Part shown: in pieces, positions 43,766-56,149 of the stretch
Position numbering within the stretch: the first letter of the stretch is position 1
Layout: each line of letters begins with the position of its first letter
Assembly (NCBI GenBank): GCA_019671135.1
Contig: JAHRHY010000009.1
Location: forward strand, 806,001-870,000
DNA from: Linnemannia hyalina
Lineage: Eukaryota > Mortierellomycota > Mortierellomycetes > Mortierellales > Mortierellaceae
DNA length: 64,000 bases
Reading direction: 5' to 3'
The notes under the pieces: generated by a model
Seen by the model: only the letters and a program-made list of their open reading frames with translations
Databases searched by the model: none
What the model was told of the DNA's origin: nothing
Made by a program: the position numbers and the translations under genes

Positions 43766-45233
43766 CTGAAGAACGAACACAAAAGAGAATGAATTGGTTA
43801 GGAAAAATTTTCTTCTTTGAACCCTCAAAGGACACACACGGGCCCAAGATGTCGCTGATGCGGTTGCTATATGGTCAGTCCACGGTTTTCTAGGCCGTTT
43901 ATATGCTTGTCCACATGATGTTTCAGTGCCCAGTGCATACCCATAAAGGGCTCATCAGGATATAACAACCACCCATGAATCGATTCTTCCGTCCCAGCTT
44001 GAAGCATGGACTGAGCGCCTTAAAAGAAACACATACCAATTGAACTTTCGGGAATGCCTTCAGCAACAAGCAGCAGCAGCGTTCTCGTTGTTGTGTCCCT
44101 GTGTATCAGCTGACTTGAGTCTAAAGAAACGTGCCAAACAAATAATAATGTTAGCATTTCAGATCTCGAAAACGATTCGCAATGTCAAAAACTTTTCCGA
44201 TGGAAGAAATTTTCTCGTGATGACAAAGTGAAAGTCGAAAGGGTTTTTTCAGTTGGGTGCAATAACTATCAACACTGTGATTCAGGCGGTAATTCCAGCT
44301 TTAATTGCGTTTGTATCATCCTAGTTGAGACGACCTTTTTTGTCAAACGAGAAGGAGTGGGGAATAGGATATGAAGGTGGAGTGGAGTGGATTGCTTACC
44401 ATTTGATACAGAGGGGACAAAAGACAAAGGGATAGCGTCGACAACTCTTGTCTTTTCAGACCAAGCCAACAGAACCACACGATCGTGTCAAAAGCGCGTC
44501 TTGGGAACACATCTAGCGAGTTACATCGCGATTCAAAGAGAAAAAAGACGGTTAATTTCTCTTTCTTCTCTTGGCGTTCGCTTTTCTTCCACTCCAAGGT
44601 TGTTCGAAGGTTGGAATGGTTGATAGTTGCTCAGATTTTGCATTATAAACACGTATGCTTTCAGAAACTCTAGTTTGAAATTTTGAAATAGGTGATCATC
44701 CAGGCTATCTCCTTCTTCGAACCCTCGAACATCCCACTCCTCTTGTAGTTTGTTGGTCGTTGTTGTTGTTGATTTGGTGAGTAGTTATTACCTTTGGATG
44801 ATGAATGTTGTTTGTCGAAGGAAGGGAAGGTGGAAGGATAAGAGAGGAAAAGAAAGAAAGAAGAGCCTCAAAAAATTTCTTTTGTAAACAAGATGACTGC
44901 TTTAAAAAAAATTAAAAATGTCAAAAATGACGATAAGGTAGGACCAACGATCGCAAGATCTTTTGAAAGGAGACGTCCGGCCCGTCTTGGGGCCCCGCAC
45001 AACATTCACTCACACTGACATCACAATCCTTGATCTAACTCTTTTCTTCCCAACCTCACCTTGCAAGACACCGCAACTAGAAGATATGGACTGGAGATAT
45101 GTTTTTTATGTCTATGGGATAGGTGAAATACTTTACAAATAGGATAACTGACTCCACGTGCACTCTATGGAGACTATTGACGAAAAAAAGAAAAGGTATG
45201 TATGTACAATGAAAAGGAGATTGGTAGGTGATA
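43766..45233. other. Region with possible upstream exons, otherwise unassigned
   Basis: Contains minus-strand exon-like pieces with GT-AG flanks near 44037-44060 and 44396-44453, and an ATG-led short frame near 44733 (MFEGSKKEIAWMI) that ends after 20 codons. An echo of its FEGSKK sequence occurs on the same strand near 43820. These may be parts of the gene at 42761-43765 or of a decayed duplicate. From about 44760 on the sequence is the 3' flank of the cyclin gene. Confidence 0.35.
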
Positions 45234-48200
45234 TTAATTGGGTTCAGTGGGCATGCTGGACGAAAGAGCGCTGGGTGTTGGTGCAGGAGTAGCCATATAA
45301 ACGTCACGAGAATCTCCTCCTGTTCCTCCTTCAGCCCATCGTCCACACTTCTCTTCAGGAGGTGACAGCAACTGAGGTGGCTGGGAACGCGATCCGGACG
45401 CGACAACTGTTGTTGAATGGCCTGCACTGCTACTAACAGAGTGAAGCGTGGCTGTTGTTGTGGAAGACGCGGTCGAAGTTGACGATGAAGAGGACGATGA
45501 CGACGCGGACGACGATGGTAATGACGGTATAGGCTTTTGCGGTAACCCTCGGTCAGACATGGGTCCGCTATTGGGGCTAGTCGGTGAAGGGATCGAGAAG
45601 CGACCTGCTCTTGGTGGTTGTTGGCGAGGGTAGACAATCATCTCTGACGAAGACTTAGTGGTGGCGGTGACATTGGTCTGCAAGACAGGATGACCATCGC
45701 CATTGACAGCGTTGGTGTTGGCAACGGTGTTAATGGTGTTGGGATGGATGGCATTGTTGCTAACGACCACGACGGTGCGGGCGACCTGAGCAGCAATGGC
45801 GGCAGGAGGCGCAGGAAGGGAGGCTTGAGAATCGGAGGTGGTCGTCTCTCTGTTCTTAAACCTCAACAGAGCGTCTCCTACTCGCTGCAGCTCCTCCTCC
45901 TTGACGTTCAGGTCAAATTGGGTTGTAAACAGGAACACGAGCTCCAATTGATTCAGCTCGGGCAAGCTGAGGCCACCGACCTACAAAAAGGGTGGATACA
46001 AAGATAATCATTGGGATTGGCAGGTTAGGATAAAGATATTTCCATCGCACATCATATCAAGATAAAAAAAAAGGAACGTTAGGTGACCGTTCCCTCCACA
46101 TGCACTTTCAAACACACCCCTTTTTCGACTTATTTGCCATTGTTGGGTCCGATTGTTTGAGGAAGGAAAGAGATCAATACCGATGGTGGGAACCCCCAAA
46201 GTAACCATGTTCGGGAAAAGAAAGAGAAGAATGAACAAGAGAGCTGCTTGCTTGCTTCATGAACGTGAACGTGAACAGGGAAGAGTAGAGGTGTGGCTTA
46301 ATTTAAGATAAAAGATACCAATGCACCAAAGTGAAGGAGGGGAAATGGGAACACAAAACACAAAAAAAAAAGAGAGCGAACGACAAACAACAAAGCAAGA
46401 CGAGTGAACAGAGAACGTGCACAACCTCTCCCTATTCTTGAATTTCCCACTGCATCTAATCATGCTACGACAATGCAATGCCAAAACCCATCTCTCTTTT
46501 CTTGTTTGAGTTGTGAAATGAACGAAAAAGACAGGGTAAAAAGGATGCATGTGCGCAAGTGTTGTGTCGCGCCATTGTTCAATGCAGCTATTTTTTACCT
46601 TGGCGTATCGAGCATTGGAATAAAAGAGATCCGAAGTGAACTTGGCAGCGACCATCAGACATGTAATCAGAAGTCGGTGGATGTTGAAACTGTTGACCCG
46701 GAACCCGTTCGGAGCTGCAGTCATCTTGGGAGTGGGCGCCGGGGTAGCTCCTCCAGGAGTGATATGCGCATCGACCGTAGTACTGCTGGTGATCGCCCTT
46801 TCGGTCGCGACGGGGTCTTGGAATCTCGCCCTCTTGGCCAAACGCTCGGCATCTCTGTTGCTGTCGCCATTGTGAACAGATGGTGGTGGGTGATGCTGAT
46901 GCGTAGCAGCGGGACGTGGTGATGTTGTTACTGTTAACGAAGACGAGGATGACGAGGGCGATGTTGAGGAGGAGGAAAGGGATGATGTTGATGATTCCGA
47001 GGGGTCTCTAGATCCACCACCACAACCACCACCGACACAAGGTTGTTCATGCTCGTGGATTTCCGCCTCTCTACCACGTTTATGCATCATTGGCAGGTCG
47101 GAGTTCAAGGTGTTGTTGTTGGCCGAGGATGAAGGAGAGGAGGCAAGGGAGGCGGAGGGGGGTGAAAAAGAATTAGGGTCTGCTTCATTGCTCGCCGACG
47201 CAGAAAAGGAGGCTCTGCTGCAAGAAGATTCCATCCGTGAGGAACAAGACGACGAGGAGGAGGAGGACATGGAACGTGCTCGATGGGTATGGCGACATGT
47301 GTGACAACGACTGGACTGAACTTGTCCCGAGGTTGATCCGGGCAATGCTGTAGCTGATGCTGTTGCTATATGTGTTGCCGATGCTGTAGCTGTGCCAGTG
47401 GAGAAAGAGGAGGAGGATGTGATAGTGTTGGAAGGCAAGGCAGTGGGGGGATGTGAAGAGAGGGAACGTAGGTGGGATGATGAGGATGCGACAACAGCAT
47501 CAGCAGCGAGTCCATTCTTTTGAAGAGATCCGTCAACACGATTACCACTACCACCAGCACTACCGCTATTACGGCCAGTACCACAACCCTCTATCAATCC
47601 AACAATCTCGTTCTCCATCCCACCCAGCCCTCCTATCCGGTCGAGAAAGACGAGCACGTTGAGCAGTACCTCGTTCGTGAAAGGGATGAACTGCAGGATC
47701 CTGGTCAGGTAGGCGTCGATGGAGATGCGGGGGACGGCCCTTGAATGGAAGGGGGTAATGGGATCGACCAGAGGGTTGTACTGTCCGTCATTCTTGTGAG
47801 CCATCAGGGAGAGGAGTGCCGAGACGATCCATACAGTATCTCGGATGGGATGATGCACAATGTCAAACTCAGGGGTAATCACAGATGAATGTGTTGCTGT
47901 TACTTCTTGTTGTTGTTGTTGTTGATGCCGAGGTGAGGAGGGGCGAGTAGAACGCGGAGAGGCAGCACGTTGTCGACTAGATCCGGTTGTCGAGGCCATG
48001 CATGCTTCGCAGGCGGGTGAAGGAGATGATTTCCTGACAGCCTCTGCGCTGCTCGCAGTAATGACTGATGATGTTGCAACCGTTGTTACTATTGCTGACA
48101 CTCTATTGTGAGTTGGGGGTGGCGTTGGGCGAAATAGTGGTGTTATTGTTGTTGTGTACGGAAGGGAGGGTGTCGACGACAGATGGTATTGTTGTTGCCC

Positions 48201-48319
48201 AGAGGAAGAGGAAGCGGATGTGGTTCGGGGATCAGTGAGGATCGTCCGATCGGCGACAATAGATGTCATGTAAATTGATGAGACGGAGGAGTGGTGAGGA
48301 TGATAAAAAGAGGAGCTAC

Positions 48320-48351
<32 letters not shown>

Positions 48352-48458
48352 CTGTTGTTGTTGTTTTCTGTAGGGAATTGAGGGATCGAGGCGTCGGTGG
48401 TTGTATCCGAGGGAGTTTGCCGTGGGTGAAGGTGAAGAAAGGGATTTGGCGGGTTCAT
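45234..48458 (-). CDS. PHO80-type cyclin with split cyclin box
   Basis: Two exons, 46599-48458 and 45234-45980, in phase 0, give 868 residues. PHO80/PCL-type cyclins activate a Pho85/CDK5-like kinase; in yeast Pho80 the pathway is phosphate sensing. The cyclin core is in two pieces. At about residues 240-290 are RISIDAYLTRILQFIPF and LLNVLVFLDRIGGLGG. From about 585, FNIHRLLITCLMVAAKFTSD and YSNARYAK, then across the intron VGGLSLPELNQLELVFLFTT and FDLNVKEEELQRVGDALL. Between them lie about 300 residues of Ser/Thr/Ala/Gly-rich sequence. The N-terminus has Asn and Gln runs, coded by TTG repeats on the plus strand near 48321-48362. The C-terminus is also low complexity. The conserved exon-boundary motif (ARYAK-VGG) makes the second exon secure. 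Confidence 0.85.
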
Positions 48459-50985
48459 ATTTGTGGGCGATGATACGATTTACGAGTGATGTGGAAAAGA
48501 GAAGGAAGGAAGGGATGGCTTGGTTGTGTGAAGTTGAAAGTGGCGGGATCTGGGGCCGGTTTATTTGTCACCCTGGATCCCCTTTCGTGTAAAGAGTATT
48601 ATTTATGGGAGTAAAGAGGTTGAAGAGAGTAGCGAGTGGTATTGCGTAATGGAGATGGGTATGAGAATGGTGGCGATCTGTCGAAAGGAAAAAGGCACAA
48701 TCAGATCTGATAATAATAAACAACAGGTGCACTGGCGATCTCGCTTTTCGTTTGTGTGTATGGTTGCCCCGAGCGACCGCTGTTCTCTCCGATGTGAATA
48801 GATGGAGAAGGAAGGAAAGAGAGGGAGAGAGAGAAGAGAGGAAGAACGAAACGGGAGAGAGGAAAAGACAAAAGAAGCGGAAAAGGAAAAGGAAAAGGAA
48901 AAGGAAAAGAAAGAAGGAGGAGAAGGAGTAGAAGGAGAACAGGAAAGGGGAGAAGGAAAGAGAAAGAGGAAAGGAAGGAGAAAGAAGAAAAAAAAGAAGA
49001 GGTGAAAAGTAACTAAGAAACCGTGGAAAAGGAGTACAAAAACAAACGGCGTCGCTACACTGCTACCATTATCTGTTACCCTGGCTGCTTGTCACCCATG
49101 TCAATATCCATCCCTCCATCCTCTGGTTCAGTCACCTAGTCAGTCACTTAGTTAGCTATCAACAGTTTTCCCCTGCATCCCTTGACTGCCTTCTTCCCTT
49201 TCTTCCTTTCTTCTTCTTCTGCTCATTTTATTTTGTTCGATTCGATCCTCTTTCCCGTCCTGTCTCTTTGTCTCTTTGCCTTGGGGCTTGCCTTGGAATA
49301 TAAAAAAAACTTGTTAGTCGAATAAGAGGGTTGAAAAAGAGCAAGAGGAGCAACGTCAGGCGAAGCGTGTGAAGACAACATATCCTGATTGGCTGCCGAT
49401 GCGCGACCAAAAAACAGCTATTTTTTTTTTTTCCAAAAATTTGCGCACGTTGGGCCATAGGGTTGCTTGAGAACAAAAAATCTGAGCATCTATCGCCCTG
49501 TCTTCGGGAGCATGTGGACATGCCCACAATTTCGTTCAATGAGAAGATGGCTCGCTCTCTCTTTCCCCCTTCCAGCAGAACCCATCATTCATCATTATCA
49601 CCATCACCATTGGTATCGACATTCGACTATCATTAGCATACGGCTCTTTCCTTTCGTTAATAACATTACTGTTTCCTCTTTTCACTGGTCGTAGGTCATG
49701 GGAGAACTTGAACGTGCACGAAAGAGAGGCAATCATCGCATCCAACGTGCTCCTTCTCATCCCGCCTCTTCCTTCGCCTTCTGACCACAAGGTACCCTAA
49801 ATGCCTTTTGCATTGTTGTTTTCGTTCATATCCGTGATCATGATACAATGATGGACAGAAGATAAAAAAAAGAGAGGAGCAGAGCTTCATTTTGTTTGAT
49901 TGACACCCAATGGCTGATTCAAGCTGCAGCACGGCAAAAACCGCATCCCCTTCTTTCCCCTCCTTCTTGCTGCTCCCCCTTTGCAACTAGACATTCAGTA
50001 ACAGAACAGAACCTATCCCTCTGCTTTGTCCGAGAATGTTCAAAGTCAGCCATTGGGTAAACGACTCCTGCGCCCAACCAAGGACTTTCCCTCCATCCTG
50101 GTTTTTTTCCTACCAGCGGATCGCTGGCAAGCTGAATGGCTGGTTGACTTTACTTCTGACTACACGCTTGAAGTGGGACGAAGGGAGGGAAGCGCGTGTT
50201 CGTCCACTCATCTTCAGTCGCCTCGCAGATATTTCTGCAATAACCCAATACATGCCTCTCTCATGCCTGACAGTACTCCCAATTGGATCGAGCCAACATT
50301 GAGCAAGCAATGCTGTCCAACCCTTTCGTACATGTGGGCTTTTTTTTTTCCCTCCCTCTATTCTCACTCTTCCCTCTGAACAAGGTAGGCTAAACCATCG
50401 TCCACATTTGGCCAATCGCGTCCATTCGCTCCCAAATTTTTATTTCTTGAATAACTAAGCAGTAAAACCATAATTTTATGGGGGAGCACCGCCAGTCGAA
50501 GAGAGTTAAACGGCACAACCAGTTTCTCTTCGATTCCGCTCCGGCGCCCCTGAAAACCAAACAAGAAGTCCTTCTACTGAAGCGATCAACTCTTTCACTT
50601 TCTTACGTGCTCAAACTTTTTTTTACGGCGTTTGTCCCTCCCTGTCGTCAGTAGTGGTTACTTTGTTTTTCGAGCCCCTGCCTGGAAGTTCGTTGAGTGA
50701 ACACGTGCACCCGATTACGAGACGAGTGCATGCACTCAGATCTCCTTTTTTTTTTTTTTAGTCTAACTGCTGCATGTTCTCATCCATTCCTTTCTCTTTC
50801 CCCCATGTCAGGTTAGGAAGGGAACCTTTTTATAACGGCGTGTGTATACTATGCTATGTACGTATTCCCTTACGAATACCCTCCTTCTCCTGGTTCGCTG
50901 ATGCTTTTACCAATTTCGCCTTTTTGTCATTATCATCGCCGTCGACTGTCGGTGGTACGTTTCACAGGTAGTTGGTGATAGCGCT
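48459..50985. other. Gene-poor region, cyclin promoter and MscL 3' flank
   Basis: About 2.5 kb. The first 550 bp, including the polypurine tract, are the likely promoter and leader of the cyclin gene. The rest holds short frames without bias on both strands, T-runs (near 49422, 50341 and 50746) and an ATCATCATCACC-rich bit near 49590. No gene or RNA could be supported. Confidence 0.55.
48802..49003. repeat. Polypurine tract with (GGAAAA) units
   Basis: About 200 bases almost entirely A and G on the plus strand, including five AGGAAA-type units near 48880-48910. On the sense strand of the cyclin gene this is a polypyrimidine promoter or leader element. The mirror symmetry would allow triplex formation. 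The open frame across it is a by-product of composition. Confidence 0.8.
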
Positions 50986-52726
50986 TCATGGGGACCTATA
51001 TTCCTCCTTTTCCGAGCTGAAGACAGTAACAGCACATGGTGCAGGACCATCCCTAAGTCTCCTGGCAAGGCTCTCTTCTGCGCGTGCGTACTCGTCCAGG
51101 TCCAACCAGCTGGTGCATTTCGAACACCTAACAGCATTGAGTTCGATGGATCCTGAGCAGAAGGGGCATTTCTTTTCATTGACCGCCGTCTTTGTATTTC
51201 TACCCATCTGGTACACTATTAAAAGGGATATGGGAAAGAGGAGCAAAGGGAAGAGCAGTTAGTAGCAGTTGAGAAAAGGGTTGAGAAAACGTGGGGGGAT
51301 AAACGTAGTATCAAGGTCACAAAAAGAGGGTGTACGAAATTGAGACTTTACGTTTGACGATGACAAAGACACAGGCCGAGATTATGAAAAAGTTGATGAC
51401 GGTTTGGATAAAGTTTCCGTAATTCCAAGACAATGCATTGCTGGCCTTGACCGCTGCCCTAGTCGAGAACTGGGATGAAGAACGCGCACGCGCATGGTGA
51501 TTGGTGCAGATTAAGAGAGTCATGTCAATTTGTGTTTGGCGGCGTAACGAGTTCAGCTGTTATGAGAGTTGTAAGATGATTTTCTTACGTCTGGGTTGGC
51601 AATGGTGTCATCCTTACGTAGGACGACAAAGTTCTCTTCGAGAGCCTTTCCGGAAGCGAGCGCCACTATGGGCGAGATGATATCCTTGACCAAACTGTCG
51701 ACGATCTGGAGAAATGAGGTGTTTGCAGTGAGATGAAGAAAAGTGTTAGGGTCTATTCCGTCTGTTGACATAGGATGAGTGTCAAGAGTGACACCAGCCT
51801 TCTAGGCCATGACCATGGGCAGTTTGACTTACAGAAGTGAACGCAGCACCTATTGATATTCAGCGTCCCGTTAAAGGAGAGAGAGAGAAAGAAAGACGAG
51901 TGAGTCAAAATTGTCCCACCACCACCACAAGAATTTCTTCTCCACAAAAGTAAACAAACAGACAGCAGGTGCACGGTCCTTTCGTTTGTTTATCGATCGA
52001 GTCGCATAATAACGTTAATAGAACACAAGAAGCAATAAATGGAAATATACCAATAACGACAGCCACGGCGAGGTCGATGACATTGCCACGATCGAGGAAC
52101 TTGCGGTAGTCTGCAAAGATAGAGACGCCTTGACTGATTCCGGGGACCTTTGTCAGTTTACCACCAACATCCGTCAATCCGTTCTCCACTATATGTGCAA
52201 AGATCAAAAAATAAACACGATGTTAGACAGGTCAGAGGCAGAAGAAGTACTGCAGCCTTAAGCTCATGATCACTGGGTGGGACCACATGTGGAAGTGAGG
52301 ACACTTACCTTGGGAGATGCCTCCTTTGACGGCACTGGCACCCTGTTTGACAACATTAGCACCCTGCTTAACGGCATTAGCGCTCTGCGAGATACCACCA
52401 ATGACAGCCTTCGCAGGGTTGATATTCAATCGCTTCTTGGTCGGTTTGCCGCCTGCACCGGGTATAGCCATAGTAGTGGTTGTGGTCGCATCGATATCTT
52501 GGTATTGGCTGGGCTGTTCGGGATCCTCTGCGTCGATCTGGACGATAGTGTCGACAATCTCATGTTCGTCGTTGATGCGGTAGATATTATCGTTGCTGTT
52601 GTTGTTGGTGGTGTGAGACAAGACGTGTCTGTTGTTATTGATATTTTCCGCGTGGACGATCTCATGATCGTCGTTGATGTGGTAGCTGTGATTGTTGTCC
52701 ATGTGGTTGTTATTGCCTTGAGACAT
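50986..52726 (-). CDS. mscL: MscL large-conductance mechanosensitive channel with C-terminal zinc ribbon
   Basis: Six exons, 52309-52726, 52051-52188, 51833-51849 (17 nt), 51589-51705, 51352-51469 and 50986-51215, join in phase to 345 residues. MscL opens under membrane tension and releases solutes during hypo-osmotic shock. The channel core matches bacterial MscL closely: YRKFLDRGNVIDLAVAVVIG, then AAFTS from the 17-nt exon, IVDSLVKDIISPIVALASG as TM1 and periplasmic start, and NYGNFIQTVINFFIISACVF as TM2. After TM2 come RNTK and a CPFC...CSKC zinc ribbon, then DLDEYARAEESL. About 150 residues of extra N-terminus are Asn/Asp-rich, then Ala/Lys/Gly repeats (NAVKQGANVVKQGASAVKGG). MscL is a prokaryotic family found sporadically in fungi, so old horizontal acquisition is likely. 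Location (plasma or vacuolar membrane) is not shown by the sequence. Confidence 0.9.
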
Positions 52727-55700
52727 GTTGCTGCTGTTTTTTTCTTATCCTTTGGTTGCGTTTGTGCGTTTAGTGAATCCGCTATGAGGATGTGCTGTTG
52801 GTGAGGTGTAACTTAGTAAAGACCGTTTTCTAAAGGAGATATATATGTTGTTGTTAGTTCGGAGAACTCTTTCTTTTTTGAAATTACTCTGCTACAGAAA
52901 CAAAATGGGCGATAGAAGAGGAAGAATGAAAGCGATGGAGAAAGGGCGGCAACAAGGCAGAAAATAGGTGAGAATGAGTAGATAGGAGGGTTAGAGGGCA
53001 ACAATTCGGTGCATCGGAAGGTAAGAAAAAAGGGGAAAAAAAGCGGGGCGTGAGTGAGGAGCAGCCGAGCTTTTAAAAATGTCACGAAGGTCTACCTGAT
53101 GACAGGAGGCATCGCCAAAAGGGAAAGAGAACAAGGGTCAAAGGAGCATAATAAGAAAGGGATGTGTCAGTTTAAGCAAAAAAAAAAAAAAAAGATGCCT
53201 TCAATTGGCATGACACCACAAGTAAGGACCAAAGGGTTGTTGCTGTTAATTGTTCCTTTGGCCGTCCATCCATTTTCTTTTTCTTTTCGAATAAGGGATG
53301 AAAAGACGGGGTTGACGAGAAGAGAATGTGGGGTTTGCCACCTAGAGCTGCCGTGTCTGCATCCATATGGATATGGATACGGGTGAGGGTATCAAATTAT
53401 CCATTCGTGTCCCGACTACAGCATGTGCTGTTCGTTGTCCTATATATCCATCAACGGATGGTTGATGGCACGAAGTATCAACTAAGTCAGGGGCCAGCAA
53501 ACAAACAAACAACCAGAAACATCAAACAATCACAGACCATTAGTCCTTGAAACGAGTAAAAAAAAAAGGGCACCAGAAAAAAGAGAGAAAACACGTCGTT
53601 TGAGACGCAAAGCAAGGAATGTACGGACGAGAGGAGGACAACAAGGAGGTTGTCATTTTGGAGGCGATTATTCACCACATTGGAAAAATACAAGGAGGTG
53701 CCTCGAATTGGCGTCCATGGATATCCATCCCGGTCCCCCCTCTGTCTTCTTGCAGCATCTGCACCCTTATTCCTTGTCCGCCTAGCTTCCGGTTCCGTCT
53801 TGCCGTACAAGACATGCCCCAGTGGATGGTGGAGTTATGTGACTTTGTTTCTATCTCTTTGATGGCTAAGAGGAGAAAGAAGTATCCATGTGGTATTGAC
53901 CATGCATTGGGTGGGATCCTGTATGAGCAGACGGACAGATTTCATCTAGCCGAGCAAAATGTCCTGGTTCTCTCTCTCTTTGATACTCTTATCAAGGGTG
54001 CATAGGCATTCAACAGCCCAACCTTTTTTTTCCAGGACCGTCTGCCAGGCCCAGTTGCTTGTCAGCTTGTGAGCTTGTCGGTCTGGGGAAGCGGGCTCCT
54101 CTTTGCTCCCTTATTGTGCAATAAATGGCCCCGTGTCCTTGACTAGGCAAACAAGCAAGTTAAGGTTCTGAGCTGTCTTTTTCCCTTTCATTTGCCTGCT
54201 TGCTTGTTTTCGCTCTTTTTCAGCTAAATACTCATCTCACCTAAGCTGAGGTGACAATGTGAGTGGATCGATGGGCGAGGCCTTTCCTCTCCTACTCCTC
54301 TCCTTCTCTCTCACCATGTATCTCACCCTAATTCCTTCTAGCACAAGATGCATGGTTGAAATTACTAGATATAGAAGTACCTGCAAGCATTGCCTTCTGT
54401 CGATCGACCACCCTTCAAGCTGCCCATTTTTAGTTTTGTTTGTTGTTATTTGGCACCGCGACTGATAGAATGATGGTGTAGTAACATGTGCGCCTGTACA
54501 TAAAGAACTGCAAGGAGGCCTAATTGACCTCGTAATAAGTGTTAAAAAAACAGGTGTCAGGACGAAAGAGCTGTTACACATTCAAAGGAGGTGAAAGAGA
54601 GTAGGAAGGAGGTATAGAGAGTCTGGATAAAACAACGCATGTTTGATTGGAAAGTGGAGATGAGGTGTCTTTGTTCCAAGTGCCGCCAATTTTCTATCTT
54701 TAAAAAAGTCGCGTAGTGTCCATTCTCCGTCGAGGGTTTCCAATTGCAGCGAAACCGGAGCGAAACCGCCTGTCAGCTCATTCGAAAGAATTCCTTGAGA
54801 TTGCTTTGACAATCAGGGGACTGACGGATAAGGGGCCTTGTTCGCCAGGGACGGGTTCTCTGGGTAAAATCCATGAAAATTATGGAACAGGTACCAGGGA
54901 TCGAGTAGCTTTACCGCACAGTTTTCATTCTGAGCAAGAATGAAAGAGAGAAAGTGAGCAAAAAATGGGAAAGTGAGAGAAAGTTAAGTAAGAGAGAGCG
55001 AAGAGCGAAGAGCGAGAATTTTAAAAAAAGTGGCTGCCTTTATCTGTCTCGCTCAATTGCCTACGATGACTGGCTAGACTGGACTCAATTCGACTTGCCT
55101 CGACTAACCAATGTTGAAGCAAGAGTAAGAGACAGAGAGGGAAGGAAGGACGGGGGCAGACATGACATGGCATGCACGCATGAGAAAAGGCTTGCCATTT
55201 AGAGTTGATGCTGATGGCTGACTTGAGTCCGTTTCATCACTCGTTATCATCCCATCAGTTATGAATTTGATAACGGTCAAGAAACGTGCAAAGCCAAGGA
55301 AGTTTGTGCCTTTGTGTTTCTCTTTTCCTTTTCCTTTTTCCTTTTTCTTTCCCTCCCTCTCCTTCTCTTTCCCACTCCTTCCCTTTTTCGCACACTAGCC
55401 TTTCTTTAGCATCAAGTCGAACAGGGCAGGCCTCCTCACTCTCTCTCCCTCTCTCTCATTACACTCCGTTCCCTATTCACCTTCATCACTCTTCCACTCA
55501 TCCTCATTACACCTTCACCTCTCTCCTCTACTCTTCCTTCCCAACCCGACTAAGAAAAGAACGAACGATTATCACTGACTTGCCACTCTTCCCATCTCTG
55601 TTCCTCATTCACTCACTCCTTCTTCTGTACCATATATACTCTTACTTAATACAACGCTCTCACCCCCTGAAAAAAAAACGAGGCGACAAGGAACCAGGCC

Positions 55701-56149
55701 GGGTAAGGCGCTGCAATACTGTTCGAGCGCACAAAGGCCGTTGGTTCATACAACTTTCGCCCCAACCTGCCGAGAATATGGATGCAACCGAAAACGACCA
55801 CACTCATCTCTGAATGACTGAACCGTGATGCCACACGCAAACAACCTCAGCTTTGCTAACAATAGATCTTCTTCAACGCTTCTTCACTTCGTCCCCTACC
55901 CTATTCTTATTTTCCCATAGACCCGACTCTCTTTCTGCACTCAAACACATACACCCAACCAACTCAACCCAATCCAACCAATCCAATATACCCCGTCCCT
56001 GTCTCCACACTATAATATATCCAGCTCGCTATTACGGTTACACGATCGCAATCGTCTGTCTCTCCGTCCGTCCAACAAGCACCAACAGCAACGACAACAA
56101 CAACACAACTGCGTGCTCTCATCCTTGTAATTGTACAGAACCAGAGTAC
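52727..56149. other. Gene-poor region of about 3.4 kb
   Basis: No supportable gene. Next to MscL is its promoter, T/C-rich on the minus strand. A16 and A10 runs lie near 53179 and 53561. A plus-strand frame at 53619-54005 (128 codons) and a minus-strand frame at 54582-54812 (MSKQSQGILSNELTGGF start) have no recognisable family and weak bias. From about 55310 the plus strand becomes strongly CT-rich, then ACAACA-rich, as the leader of the Sel1-repeat gene. Confidence 0.5.

Noticed and set aside
48802..49005. Glu/Lys/Arg-rich small protein
   Set aside because: A product of polypurine composition. It has no start context and is better explained as a promoter tract.
53619..54005. 128-codon plus-strand frame
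   Set aside because: No recognisable domain, mixed codon use and no conserved context. It may be chance.
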